64,000 bases of DNA, taken from Cytospora piceicola (Eukaryota > Ascomycota > Sordariomycetes > Diaporthales > Cytosporaceae). Shown piece by piece: positions 25,575 to 37,576 of this stretch. A model generated the notes under the pieces. The model was not told where the DNA came from, did no database searches, and saw nothing but the letters and a program-made list of their open reading frames with translations. A program made the translations under genes and the position numbers. Position 1 is the stretch's first letter. Each line of letters opens with the position of its first letter. The stretch lies in assembly GCA_023375675.1 (NCBI GenBank), contig JALQBC010000003.1, positions 992,001 to 1,056,000 on the forward strand, read 5' to 3'.

Positions 25575-25825
25575 TGGAGAGAGAGACGAGCAGGACGACT
25601 CGTATGTCAGGGAGGGCAGGGTTGCCCCGCGGATGCTCGAGGCTGGGCAGAAAGGTGTAGTTTGGTCATTGGGGTTCCGGGGGCGCATACTCTTTTACCT
25701 CCAGCATGTTGCCGGGGCGGACCTGCAGAAGAGGCAACACCGTCAGCGACTGTCTTCATTTGTACGCGACAAGGGGACGTAGTGTAGCTAAATGGACTTA
25801 CTATTCCAATCATCTCGTACAACAT
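25214..25825 (-). CDS. MRP17: Mitochondrial ribosomal protein bS6m (MRP17)
   Basis: Small-subunit protein of the mitochondrial ribosome, bacterial S6 family. Three exons, complement(25214..25508, 25691..25722, 25802..25825), encode 116 aa. The 8-codon first exon (MLYEMIGI) and 32-nt second exon (VRPGNMLEVK) are too short to stand out, but joined they give the family N-terminus MLYEMIGIVRPG, and the total closes to 117 codons. The third exon carries EIVLAAGQLVLRQGGVIRSV, the GHYFCMRYDAS strand and SLDPRVIRSTSVKLGD, all typical of fungal Mrp17. Length fits the family. Intron 2 (182 nt) contains a TG/CA dinucleotide tract. No separate presequence is visible, which is also the case in relatives. 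Confidence 0.93.
25541..25572. repeat. TG dinucleotide repeat in MRP17 intron 2
   Basis: A run of about 15 TG units on the plus strand, read as CA in the MRP17 transcript, lying wholly inside the second intron. Confidence 0.9.
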
Positions 25826-26667
25826 TTTGGCGGTATACGATGCGGCGACATCGACAGGGAAAAAGGATGAGGTCGTAGACTCGGTTGTTAGCAGATTCGC
25901 GACTTGCAGGTTGTCGCTTTCGGGCGGAACTTGCCGGCAGGCATTTTTTTAGCGGGTCCCGATGTGCTCGTCTGGGGAGTCCTGACCTTTCGGCAGCCAA
26001 TACAGTCTCTACAAGAATGCATAGTAGAGTCACAAGTCAACCAAATACACTCGGAAGAAGCTGATGAAAGCCCGTGCTATTCACTCATAGCCTTAAAACT
26101 AAACAGAACTCATCGCAGAAGAACCCCAGTACTCGCCCAACCAAGCGAGGCAAGTGTGGAATAATGACCCTCCAGAGCAAAGCGCTCATACCAACAACGC
26201 CTCCCAAGTGCGACCCAACGCCCGACCGAAACTGTGAAGTCGTCCATGATATGACACGGCGTCAGTGACGGTTTGTAATGACTAGGTATCCGCCCATGCG
26301 CCTTTGATTCCTGTTCCCCCTTGAGCTCGTGGTTCATTACAAAGAATTAGGCCTCCTCAAGAGGCCAGAGATGGTCGTCCCGGTCCTCCAGAGCAACGGA
26401 TTTTACTAGTATACACGAATAAAGACACGTATTTGTTTCGTGTCTTTTGAGGGCGAGATTGGGTTGCCATCCGGGCTATTAATCGCCCCTCTTCTTAAGG
26501 GAAGCATGTCCCTGATCGCAGTTTTTGTGCGAAAGATGTTTCGGCGTGTCTGTGATAGCTTTCACTGCACGCACCAACTTTCAGAAGTGTTGGTCCACGT
26601 GAGGCTCGTATGAAATGCAGCCCCGGTGTACGTGGTCCGCATAGAAGAGCCCAGCAGATCCCGAGAA
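25826..26667. other. Intergenic spacer, MRP17 promoter to DUF3716 gene 3' end
   Basis: About 840 bp with only short open frames. It must hold the MRP17 promoter and the 3' UTR of the downstream minus-strand gene. Nothing else is recognised. Confidence 0.6.
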
Positions 26668-29363
26668 TTAGTCGTCCTCCTCATTGTGAGGCAGGACCGT
26701 CGATTCCATGTCATTCCACTGCTGCTCGATTTCATCACTATTATCGTGGTCAGCAGGCCCTTTCTATCTCATACATAGCAGTCGGGGATGTCTTACCTGG
26801 GCTTCTTGACCAGTGCAACGCCCTTCTCACCCAAGAAGTGCAAGAAGCGCTTGAGCGTCCGCTCCCTCTTGAAGAAGGCCATGACATCGCCTCGGTGCTC
26901 CACGCCAGGAATGGGCTTCGTGTGCACAACGATCTTGAGGCTGTCGTTCTGGGGGCTGTAATCCACCGAGTCGAGCTCCTTCAGGTGAATGTTGAAGTTC
27001 AGCGGCTCTTTATACACGCCCCACGATGGTGGGTTCACCGTTCGCAAGACCTGGTGCTCGAGGTACGAGTTATTCTTCACGTTTACCCAGTGCCAGTATT
27101 GTGTGTGGTTCATGTTCGTCGCGTTGCCGCGCGTCTTGAGCTGGGTGATTCTGAAGTCGATCGCCATAATACTATCATGGCTGTACGAGTCGGTCGAGGT
27201 GTAACCTTCATAATCCAACCCGTCTTGCTTGTCGTCCTTCTGCCCGGCTAGCTTGGCTTTGGGGCGATAGGCGAAACTGGGCGAATCATCGGCCCCGTCA
27301 AGAATGAGGCCGTTTGCCCTGCTCGAAGGCCTGCCGCCATGAAACGTGCGCTGCTTCTTGCCGTGGCGAGGCGTCATAGTAACGCCAGGCACTGGGCTCC
27401 CCTGATGCTCCCCATCCGGCTTGGCCTCCTGCTTGATGCTACCATTAGAAGCTCGCCTCCGCTTCTTATTCGGGGTCTCATTGGGGTCTTTGCTGGCTTT
27501 GGTCTTGCTGTCCTTCGTAGACATGCCCTTCTTGACACCAGAGGGCCGCCCTATATTGCCATAACCTGCCTTGGTTCGGAGCGCTCTCAGCTTGGGGTCA
27601 TGGTAAAGCTCATGCACTGTCCTGGCCAAGCCAAATGCTTCGCCTTGCTCGGTATACAGCTCGTGCATACGCTGGCGGACCCACTCGAGGGGGGTGCAGT
27701 CGATTCCCAGCTTCGGCAGTTCATCGATGACTTGTGCGAGTCGGAAGATGGTATCGTAGCTGATGAGACCCTTGGTGATCCACTTCTTGGCAACGAGTTG
27801 GTATGGGTGGAAGTCGGTCTTTTGGAGGAAGTTCATGGTGGTAGTGCCTCGGTTGACCTGACGACCAGCCAAGAACCGGTTCTTGTTCTGCGCAAGACAT
27901 TCCTCGAGCTTCTTCTTCCAGCTATCAAGTTTCTGTTCAATACTCTGGTCAACTTCTTCCCACTTGGGGTCCCAATAGGGGTGCTCTGGCGTGATGCGTT
28001 CGAGAGGAACGCCGCACATGATTTCGGGCTCGGTGTACTCCACGCCGTTGTCTCGAAGGTCCAGAGTCTCCTTCGTGATCTCTGGGCCAGGATCCACAGC
28101 GTCGACCCGAGACTCTCCTTCATCAGCGAGCACGGATTCCTCGCTTGGCTCGACATTCTCCTTGTCCCTGCCCGACGCTGACATGTTGGGCAACGACTTC
28201 CTGGTACCCTTCTTTCCGCCCGGAAGGGAAGTGCGCTTGGATGGAGCGCCCGAAGGAGCAGTCGCATCTGACACCGGGGGCCTCTGGAACGCTCCGCCGT
28301 TGACTGGAGTGAAGCCTCCAGAGGATGTGTCTTCTCGTGGGGTCTGGGTCGGAAATTCTGGGTAAGGTGACTCTGGGGCAGTATGGAAATTGGGTTGTTG
28401 CAGATCTGGGTCCTTCGAACGGTCTAGGTGATAAGAGGAGCCCGAACAGCCCTGACGGTTCCACTCGCAGTTTGCACATCGTGGGAAGTCCTCGCCCCCA
28501 ACAATAACACAGCCAACCCAGGTCCCTGCTCGGTTCAAGCAAGACGTACAAGGTGTGTCTTGCTCCTCTCCTGTAGCTTGGATCATGCAGCTCAGCCACT
28601 TTGCCCCCTTGGCGTCACTGGGTTCGTAGACGCTGTCCATGGTTTCCTGCGTGAACTTCCGACCAGGACGGATGACAACATGGCGCTGGACTGGAAGCTG
28701 AACTATTTGGCGCGTATATCTGTTTTCCAGATGGATTCGTCTGATGGGACCGATCCGATTGCCTTCGGGATCGAAGATTTCTGGCTCTCTCACCTGCATG
28801 TTTGGTGGCGACACGTCTGGTGGTTCTGACAGCGGAGAACTATCCGCTGATGTGATGTTGCCGTTATCACGAGCGTTTCCGTTGACGGCGGAGAGTTCGT
28901 TGCTGGTTGGAGACTGCGCATGCCCATTAGGCCTCGGGGCCTTGCTCCCATGTTTAGCCTTTCCATCTCCATTCTGTTGTGGCTGGGTGTCTTCTTGAGG
29001 CGCCGTGTTTCGGGACTTGTTGTAGTTTGCCTTGTTGTAATTGAACCAAGCCCGGGCGCTCTCGTCCTTCCGCTCACGATCAGCAGCTGTAAGCTGCTTT
29101 GCCTCCTCAAACTGAAGCCCGAGGCTGTCGAGCTGGGCCTCCACCGCCTCATACTGTTTCCTGACTTCTTGAAGTGCAAGGGACAACTTCTCTCGCTCAT
29201 CCATCAGTTCGGTGAGCCGCTGCCGGATAGGACCCGTCCTAGACTCGAACTTGGCGGACATTGACCGATCCTCCTCAGCGCGGGTCTTTGTTGTGTCATT
29301 CCAGTAGCCGGCCTCAATCTCGGCCCAGTTTTGGGCTTCATTTTCCGCCATGGCCGATCCCAT
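26668..29363 (-). CDS. DUF3716-type cysteine-motif protein, function unknown
   Basis: Two exons, complement(26668..26737, 26797..29363), encode 878 aa. The 59-nt intron (GTAAGA donor, TAG acceptor) joins VKKP to SDEIEQQW and the frame closes at EEDD-stop. Residues about 40-100 are strongly predicted coiled coil (heptads of Leu/Glu/Arg). A cysteine module at about 270-325 (CTSC, VGC, CANC, GC spacing C-x2-C ... C-x2-C-x6-C) fits the fungal DUF3716 family and probably binds zinc. A helical region (about 490-600) and basic Ser/Pro/Lys-rich disordered stretches follow. The C-terminus has a folded-looking segment ending in GVALVKKP. Basic clusters suggest a nuclear protein; that is inference. A second ATG four codons downstream (MAENEAQNW) is an alternative start. 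Confidence 0.85.
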
Positions 29364-32300
29364 TCAGTTGCACTCTCGAGGGGTTTGCCAAGCTTATGAA
29401 AAATCTTTTTTTGTCAGTGCTGTGCTGCTTGGTGATTCGCGCCTGTTGTAGATGAATAGGTCAGCATTGCAGGTAGACCTTAGGGTATGTCTGCAGGTTA
29501 CAAGAGGATGAAGTGGTATAAATTGACGAAAGTTGCATGGAAGTGCTTGTCAAAGAGTTCATGCAATCACGTAGATGAACGTACTGTCATAGGGCCAGAA
29601 GCAGATGGTGGGTTGTGTCGAGTTATGTGGAAATAAGGCGAGGTGCAAAATCGCCTTGTTGTTTTGGGATCAAGGAAAGGCCTCTGAGAGTGATGTATAA
29701 GTATATGTGATAGGAGACCAACGATTTGACAGAAGGCAGTAATGTGCTCAAGGTAGCTCATCCAGGACGCAAAGCGACCAGACTACCTAGGTACTGGAAG
29801 AAATAGTGGGGGTAGAGGACTGTGAACACTGGAATGTCTCCAGTTGCACTACCTAGGTAGAGAATAGGACAGCCTGAGTTGGAAGGAGGAGGAGGGATCA
29901 ACAAAATGGTTGTGAGCAAGTGGTGAGGGATACAGGATAGCAGGCCAACTACTCTCTCACTAAGAAAGAAGGGGGGTCCTTGACCAGGAAGGAGTAGTGG
30001 AGGTTTCGGAAGCTGCTGTAGGCAGGTGGTCAGAGTGATGGGGGGGGGGGGGAGGTTATGTTCTGCTATCAACTTGTCTTCTGCAACCTAGGCAAAAAAA
30101 CATAATGTTCTTATAGACTTCATGAAAAAACGAAACTTGGAGGTGGGAGGTGGAGTGAATTGCCAGTTATAGCTGCCCAGGTGGCTGCGGACATACTTGA
30201 AATGGAAAGAAAGGCTGTGTGGGATTTACCTGATATCATTGATAGTCTGGCCAGAATGAGAATGAAAATTATCCCCTCCAGGTCATGCTAAGCCGTATAA
30301 CAATCTAGAGTGTCTATATCATGCAAGTGTCAGTGATATTTATGCTCGGCTTGATATATCTGATCATCTGAGTGGTGCAGTGCAGCTGGTGTAAGTTGGG
30401 GTTGGCTCTGCAGCATTTGCACACTCACTTATAATGAGTTGATAGGCGTAGTGAAGGAACAAGGATAGCTTCCGAGGCCGAGTGTAATTCAGTAGAACCC
30501 TTGCATTGAATCCAGATTCGATGGGATAAGCCCCCTGAATTGGTAATATACCCCAATGTGACAGATCGGGATATCAAAACATAATATTCATCCAAAGATT
30601 TAGGTGCTCAGTGTGTTCCGGTTTGCAGCGCAGAGCAGTTGCAGTGTGGGATATCGCTGACTTCCAAGAGTTGCAGCTCCAGCTATGCTGTGCCGTGTGA
30701 TTCGGACGTAGGCAGGCTGGGTATAAAGGGGGCAAGGCGGTTCGTTGTAACTGTCTGCCTCTGTAAATCACAGCCGACCTTGGCAAGGGTTTTGATGCGA
30801 TGGGGAAAGGGACCGCCGTGGGTGGGTTTTTACGGAGAAGGAATAAGGAAAGAAGATGATAAATAAATAGGCGTCTTTAGTCGGCGGACGTAATATTTCA
30901 GAAGGATTGCAGAGCAGGATTTTGAGGTCAGCTAGAAAAGCTGGAGGGAGGGCAGGCGCGGCAGGGCAACTAGTCCGTTAAGTATCCGGTCGGTTCGAAA
31001 GATGAATTTCGGGGCTTAGGGAAGCAGTGGGAAGCTAATAATACTGCGACCAACGGTTCTCAAGATAGCAGCTAGACTAGGTGGGTCCCCTAATGGTCAG
31101 TGCCCACTGTCTACTTATACTATCCCATCAGCGCGCCCGGCTATGACTGCCCTGGTGTAAGTGATTAATCTAGGTACTATTGCCTGTGATAGCGCACCCA
31201 GGTGTGTGAGTGAGAGAGTGAGCAGTACCTAACTAGGGAACTCTAGATGACCTGACCAAGTGCCTCCTGCAAGTACTCGAGGTACCTAGGTAGCCCATAC
31301 TTTCGTCCGGCTTATTTCTACTGCACACTATGCTTGGACCTTCTGTTTTTCCCTTTAACACCATATATAAGCTGTCTGATTAGCGGATAGGACTTCCAGA
31401 AGAACCACCTGGGCACTTAGGTATGCCTGCTTGAGTACCTAGGTAGTTCGAATGTTATTCCCTCCCCTGACATAGATGGACCGGATGGAACCTGCCGAAT
31501 ACTTATCTACAGTATGTACCTGGATGCACTTTAGGTGCACCGGTACAGCCCTGAAGTGCCTACTTAAGTAGGTAATCAATGTGGCATCCACAATACTAGG
31601 TAGGTCAGGACCTCCGGATATACAATCTACCCAAGTCCAATAATTAAATCCGTGACAGCTGAAACTATCCGGTCCAAATGAGACGTGGACTATAATGATG
31701 TTCAAGCCACCTTGAGGTGCACTAGTGATACGCATTTCAAATAGTGCACCTGGATACCTGCACAGATGTCCAAAGCCACTACGTCTTGTAGGTACTTCCC
31801 TAGAAGCGCCATGTACCTAATAGTAGAGACCACCCGGGCCGTCCAGGTTGCCCCCGGGTGTCCCAGGTGGCTAAAAGGGGTATCGGATTAAACTAGATGC
31901 ACCGGGGGTCCCCATCTCGGGCATAAGACCAAAGCCAAAACAAGTCAATGCCACTTATGTACTTCCCTCCTATAGTACGAAGAGATACCTGCATAGTAAG
32001 TACAGCCTAGGCGAAGCAAAAATGTTCATCTATTCCTGCCCTATAGGTGCCACTTTCCTCTCTAGGCAGCATTATCCATGGAGGCACAAAAACTCAATGA
32101 ATCATCTACAATTTGTCAGACTTGTCTTGTTTTTTTCCACGTCACACTGCCCCGAGGTACTTGTAATTCGCGTCTTCAAAGAGGGACATTTGGGAACGAG
32201 ACATTGCCAAACGGACCCGCCTATACTACCTCCTAGTTGTAGATACATGGATACGGTGCAACCAACTGCCCCCCTACTACGCCGCAAACGCTACCTAGGT

Positions 32301-32879
32301 ACGCAAATCCGTACTATATACGGAATACGTACTAAGAACCAACTTGCGGCGAATTCCCTACGCAAAACAAGAGAGAGAGAAAAAGAGAGGTGTTCTCACC
32401 ATCCGACGTCCCGACGACCGCCAGAGGAGATGAAGATTAGAATGACCCCCACCCACACCACTCTATTTCCGCGAGATTCCAAAACACGCCACGTAATCGA
32501 AAGGAATGCGGATTGCACATGGATTAGTCTTGGATTATATACAATTAGGCTTTTTATTATAGTACAGCCTTTGCACCATCAACAGTTAGTGCTCTCCGGT
32601 CCCGTCCGATGCCACCCCCCATGGAGGTCCTTACCAATACGAAACCACAGTCCCAACGCCGTACAAAAGCAATCGCTGATACCATGACACATTTCGTCTT
32701 TGCGCATAGGGCACTATTTCCTTTGGTTGCATCGCATGCAACGCTGCATCTCAGCCCCCAACTCCAGCCTCAGCCTCAGCCCATAACCCAGAACCCAGAA
32801 CCCAAAAGCCCGGGCCACGTTGCTGCGTTCTAATGGTGCTAATTCGGATCATGATATCTGGAGGTCTGCTACGCGATGG
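29364..32879. other. Long gene-free spacer between DUF3716 gene and CHS7
   Basis: About 3.5 kb. It carries five perfect TACCTAGGTA palindromes (29784, 29850, 31283, 31436, 32292), a 13-G homopolymer at 30040 and a GA-rich run near 32370. The longest open frame (32022-32687) crosses one of these palindromes and has no family features. The ends should hold the DUF3716 gene promoter and the CHS7 3' UTR. Confidence 0.6.
30040..30052. repeat. Poly-G tract
   Basis: Thirteen consecutive G residues, about 680 bp upstream of the DUF3716 gene start. Its length may be affected by sequencing error. Confidence 0.7.
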
Positions 32880-34020
32880 CTAGTATTTTGATGAATATCG
32901 GTTCGCGTTCGGCGTCGGCGAATATGCGTGGTCGTATGTACTAGATTGGCCATACAGGTCATCCTGGTACATAGTAGCCCGGCGATCCTCCTCGGGCAGG
33001 AGCTCCTTCACTTCCCAGTTGTTCATCCTAGTCCCAACGGAGAATTCGAGATCCTCCTTGGTGATGGAGTCCCAGTACTGCGCCTCAGTGTTAGTTATGG
33101 CGCACTGCCTGCCGTGGGTGGCTAGGTGAGCGAGGGAGGCAATGACATACCTTGTAGACCATCATAACCGCCAATAAATTGCAGATAGTGGCGATGAACA
33201 AGCCATCTACATAGTGACTGAGTGAATGGCAGATCTTGTCGCTGAATGCATAGAGAATGACTTGGCCGGCGACGAAGAAGAACACGCCAAATGCGATGTC
33301 TCCCATGGGCCAGCGGTCCTGCAGCGTCCGGGACACCAGTATTATCTGGAGGACCAGATATATGAATAGTTGTATCGCATTGAGCAGGTATAGAACCACG
33401 AATAGCCCCACTGTGTTCGTCGGCCCAAGCCCTGCCCAGCTCTTGAAAGTCGCAAGAGATACCAAAAAGGAGATGGCAAAGGCAGCGAGGGAACACAACC
33501 TCAGCATCCACAGTGACAGTGGTGTGCCATCCTCGTATAATTGGAAGCCCACGAAGCCGTTGATCAGCAGGCAGGTGACAAGGGCAGAGGTCAACCCGTT
33601 CTGCAGCGCAACGAAGTACGGGTAAGGATCCGACCCGGGAGGAACGACTCCGGCATCGACGCACAAAGAGAAGAAGGTGAGGAGTATGTAGAGATAGAAG
33701 AAGTTGATGATTTCTTTCCGGCCTGCGATCGAGAACGGTCAGTATATCAGCTATCCCAAGGCGTCGTGGACAGGCTACATACCAACTGCGGTGAATTTCC
33801 CCCGCACGTGTAGAATCATGATGACCGTCATGGCCAAGGCGACGATGTGCATCGCGCTCGTGGCCGTCTGAAATATGATTGTATTGGCCAGCTCAATGTT
33901 CCGGGCATAGCAGTTTGCGTCGATGCCAACGCCGCTGGATATGGAGGTGATGGGACCAACGGAAACGCACAACGGCAGCGGGGCCGTGCGGCAGAAGCTG
34001 GTGAAGTCTCCGAACGGCAT
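32880..34020 (-). CDS. CHS7: Chitin synthase export chaperone Chs7
   Basis: ER membrane chaperone needed for chitin synthases to leave the ER. Exons complement(32880..33077, 33151..33722, 33783..34020) encode 335 aa; introns are 73 and 60 nt (GTATGT donors, CAG acceptors). It starts MPFGDFTSFCRTAPLPLC, the invariant Chs7 N-terminus, with the CYARNIELANTIIFQ segment. About seven hydrophobic helices span residues about 45-270, including FFYLYILLTFFSLCVDAG and the SDKICHSLSHYVDGLF loop. The cytosolic tail (KYWDSITKEDLEFSVG, NNWEVKELLPEEDRR) matches orthologues and ends in YSSKY. Length is as expected. A GATGCG-type repeat and a TACCTAGGTA copy (34386) lie in the upstream region. Confidence 0.96.
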
Positions 34021-35632
34021 CTTGACCCTTTGGCGGCCGTCAGGCCGTCGTCGAAACCGGTTGCAGATCGCGCGGCAGCCGGAAGAGCAACCGAGAAGAG
34101 AGTTATATGTTACTCGCAAGGCTGACGGGCGATCCGAGTTCCAACTGGGGAGGTGGGCCTGGGTGAAGCTCGCAATTATCAAGTCTGTCTTCGGCTCCTC
34201 CTTTGTTGACGCGGTTGGGTCTCTTCCTTTTTTTTCCTGCCTCGCTCGGTCCAAGTCGTCGATTGCGTCGTTGAGCAAGCGCAATAGTGGATCAGGCCTG
34301 ATTGAGTAATAACACGAGCTTCGGGGGAAATACGAGGCTGGCGGGCTGGCGGCAAGAAGATGGAGATGCGGGAGAGGAGCTAAAGTACCTAGGTAGGTAG
34401 GATGATTGGTCTAGAACCTATGAATACAACACGCCGCAACACGCAATAATAGTGACTGGTATCATCGAACGGGTTCAACAAGGGACGAATTTAAGGAATA
34501 GCTTTTATGCTTGTAATATAGCCGAAGTCGAAGTGGAATGGAGTGGATCAAACGAACGTTGTGTGGCTGGCGATTGACCTTGCTGCCCTGTGCCAACGAC
34601 GACTGACGTCCTGGTCCTGAATGCGGATGCGGATGCGGATGCAGATGGAGATGGAGATGCAAGATGCGCTCGTTGCCGTGGAGAAGGAAAAAAAAAGGGA
34701 GACAACCAGACCTTGGCACGCCTGCACGCTTGGAAGCAAGTCACTGCCTATGGGAATGCGGGCTGGCGGGTGGCATTGGTACCCATCACTGCAACCAGCA
34801 GGAAGAAAGAAGGCTGGAGAGCTGGGGTCTACCGCTCCTTCCCCATCCTGGCTCGTGTTGGGGGCAGGGGCTTACCTGCTTTAGTAGGTGCATCGGCGCT
34901 GTCTATTGGCTCGGGCGGTAGTTTTTTTTTTGGTCCTCCCTGGAACTACTCTGATAGCGATTCAATGCAGCTCATGCCCCCCAGCCTGCTTTACCTTTCG
35001 GGTGATCCTCGCATCAACATGACTACGGAGTACATACGGGATTAATTACGACCAAGAATTATGTACTGTATAGTGCACATTGAACTCCGGGGATTGTAAT
35101 CCATGGATCTCATTACTTGGGCAAATACGTGCTCCTTCCAACGGATCTCACCTCGACACACTACAGTGGCGAAATCGTGATGGGATTTACCAGTATGGAG
35201 CAGGCATGGAGCAGGCATGCTGGCATGGAACAGGCGTGAGTTTGATGATGCCTTCAAATCTCTATGAAACTACGGATATGCCACGGATAAAATACAAATG
35301 AAGATCTCTGCAAGATTAGATTGATGATCCGGATTTTCCGACAGTTGTGAAATACCACCTGTGTAAATTGCATACTCCGTATGCTTCAGGTCGGCAAACC
35401 GGTCGGCGTCGCACGTACATCTGATCTATAACCAGACAAGCCATAATCGCAGTATGTTCTTCTCGATTCTCGGTGTACCATTAGTTGATACTGGGAAAAA
35501 ATAAAAAAATAACCAGCCAGTCGAGCACCAGTGTCCAAGACTTGGAACAATGCGGTTATGGTCCCTCGGGAACTTCCCTTACCCTTCGGTGTGGTAGTCA
35601 AGAGAGTAGATACATTTCTCCAGATCGCCCTC
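34021..35632. other. Intergenic spacer, CHS7 promoter to xylulokinase 3' end
   Basis: About 1.6 kb. Contains one TACCTAGGTA (34386-34395, 366 bp upstream of CHS7), a hexamer repeat at 34621-34660 and a T run near 34922. Open frames here are products of these repeats. No gene is recognised. Confidence 0.6.
34621..34660. repeat. GCGGAT / GGAGAT hexamer repeat
   Basis: Tandem GCGGAT units grade into GGAGAT units, about 600 bp upstream of the CHS7 start. Confidence 0.8.
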
Positions 35633-37576
35633 TCAGTTATGAGCGACCTTCAAGATCCCCTTCTCCATCTCCTCAAACGCCCCGAGCACACCACCATACC
35701 TCTCAAAAGCCCCGCTCTTGTAACCGACATCGACCTTCTCGATCGCCCCCTCCTCCTTCCACCGTTTGCCGATCAACTCGTCAAAAGTCTCGCCCTCGCC
35801 CCTCTCGAGCGACCAGAGCGCCTTGTACGCACCGCCCAGCGCGCACGCGTTCCCGCCGACGTCGAGCTTGTAGACGCCCTCCGCGCCGCCGATCACGTCT
35901 CCGATGACCCGCGCGATGGCCGGGTTGAGGCTGCCGCCGCCGACCAGGTAGATCCGCCGGGGCTGGGCTGGGAGCTCCAGCTGGCCGGTCCCGGCCTTGT
36001 GCACCAGGTTCTGCGAGCGCAGGCGCATGGACAGCGCCTGCGACTCGACGATGACGCGCGCGTCCTTCTCCGATGGCCACTTGTCGCTGCTGGGACCGCT
36101 CTCCGCGAGGCCCGAGCCGTCCTTTGCGTTGCATGTGTACCGCCACGTACCCGCCTTGATGTTGGGTACGATCTCTGGGAGGTAGAAGTAGAGGCCCAGC
36201 TTTGCGGGGTCTGTGGATTCGTCCTTCACGTCCAAGGGTGGTGTGTCGAGCACGGCCTTGTTGAAGTTGGCCCAACTGTCTGGCCCACTCGCAGGCGGTA
36301 GGCTGTCACGGATCTTTTCCCTTGCCAGGCCGCCGTTCTTGTAGCAGAGCATGAACATGTACTGTCCTGGCGTGGTCGGGTGGTTCATGAAGTGATATGA
36401 AGGGTCGGGCTTGTACGTTGGTGTGATCATCAGGAATGTAGTGGATGTTCCCAGACTAACGATGGCATCCATCGGCCTCAGCGGCAGGGCGAGGATAGTT
36501 CCTGGGTTGTCACCCGTGAAAGGTGCAATTTGACACTCGGGCGAGAAGCCATACTTCTTGACGAAATAAGGGGAGATGGATCCCATGCTCCCGCCGCCGT
36601 CCTGGCGAGGTTGGCCGAGCTTTGAAACCAGCGCATCAACGCCAGCCGGGCCACCAGCACAGAGCTCAAGGAGCTCTTTGTTCCATGAATTTGTCTGGAT
36701 ATCCCAAAGGTTCATACCGGTAACGTCGCTGATATCCAGGGGCGCGATGCTGCCCAGCAGGACGGAGGCGAGCCACGAGGAAACGAGGGAAATGCGCGCC
36801 GTGTTGGCGTACATGTTAGGGAGCTTTTTGCGCAGGCGCAATATCTGAGGACCGGTGAACCGCTACAAAGTCAAAAGTCAGCGTGAGATATCCTCTCAAA
36901 GTGAAGTGGGTGTACTCGTTTCTACCCTCTGGAAGACTCACATGGTGCGCTGCACTTCCTGTAACCTCAGCCAACCTCGATTTGCTCCCCAGCGCATCAT
37001 CAAACTCATCACACTGGCTCTGCGTGGAGTGATCTTGCCAGTTCGGCCCGTAGGGATAACTTAGCGAGCCCTCCAGGTGTGCCTTCAGACCCGATGCCTC
37101 ATTCAAGCTGCCCAGCAGCGTTTCGGCGCCGTGGCTCCAGAACACGCTTCCGTGCTGCTGACACGCACCACTGATGCCCCTAATGCGGTGCAGGGGCGCA
37201 TTCTTCTCCTTGAGCCGGGAAAGGACCAGGTCAACGGCCTCGTACCACATAGCCACTGGCGCGAAGACCTCGCCCTCGCTCTCGTTGGCGAGTACGCCCT
37301 TCTTCAGGTCATATTGTGCACCGAAGTCTGCGTCGAAGTCGACTTTTGCTTCAGAAAGGACATGCAGGTCCGATTGGATTACAATGGCTATTTATGAATG
37401 TGAGTATAAGCACGAGAATGAGTTGTTTGCTTGTGTTCCTTTCTGGTGTAAAGAGATCCGGAGATATGGGCATGATTATGAGTGTGGAGGGGCATGAGAA
37501 ACATCGTCAGGTGTATCTTACCTTTGAGTTGCTGGGTCGAGAGGTCGAAACCCAGGTATAATGGACCTTCACTCAT
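35633..37576 (-). CDS. D-xylulose kinase
   Basis: FGGY-family kinase phosphorylating D-xylulose to D-xylulose 5-phosphate, the last step of the fungal xylose/arabinose route into the pentose phosphate pathway. Exons complement(35633..36862, 36942..37387, 37522..37576) encode 576 aa; introns are 79 and 134 nt. The start is the ATG at 37576; the open frame runs two codons further to a TTG. The N-terminus [13 protein letters not shown] is the first nucleotide-fold motif. HGSVFW lies around residue 95, and [12 protein letters not shown] and [13 protein letters not shown] contain the likely catalytic base Asp285. [30 protein letters not shown] and [13 protein letters not shown] form the C-terminal ATP-binding lobe. 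Length fits fungal xylulokinases (about 570 aa). Confidence 0.95.

Noticed and set aside
32022..32687. 221-codon plus-strand open frame
   Set aside because: It runs across a TACCTAGGTA palindrome and GA repeats, has mixed low-quality composition and no recognisable motif. Could only be revived by transcript evidence.
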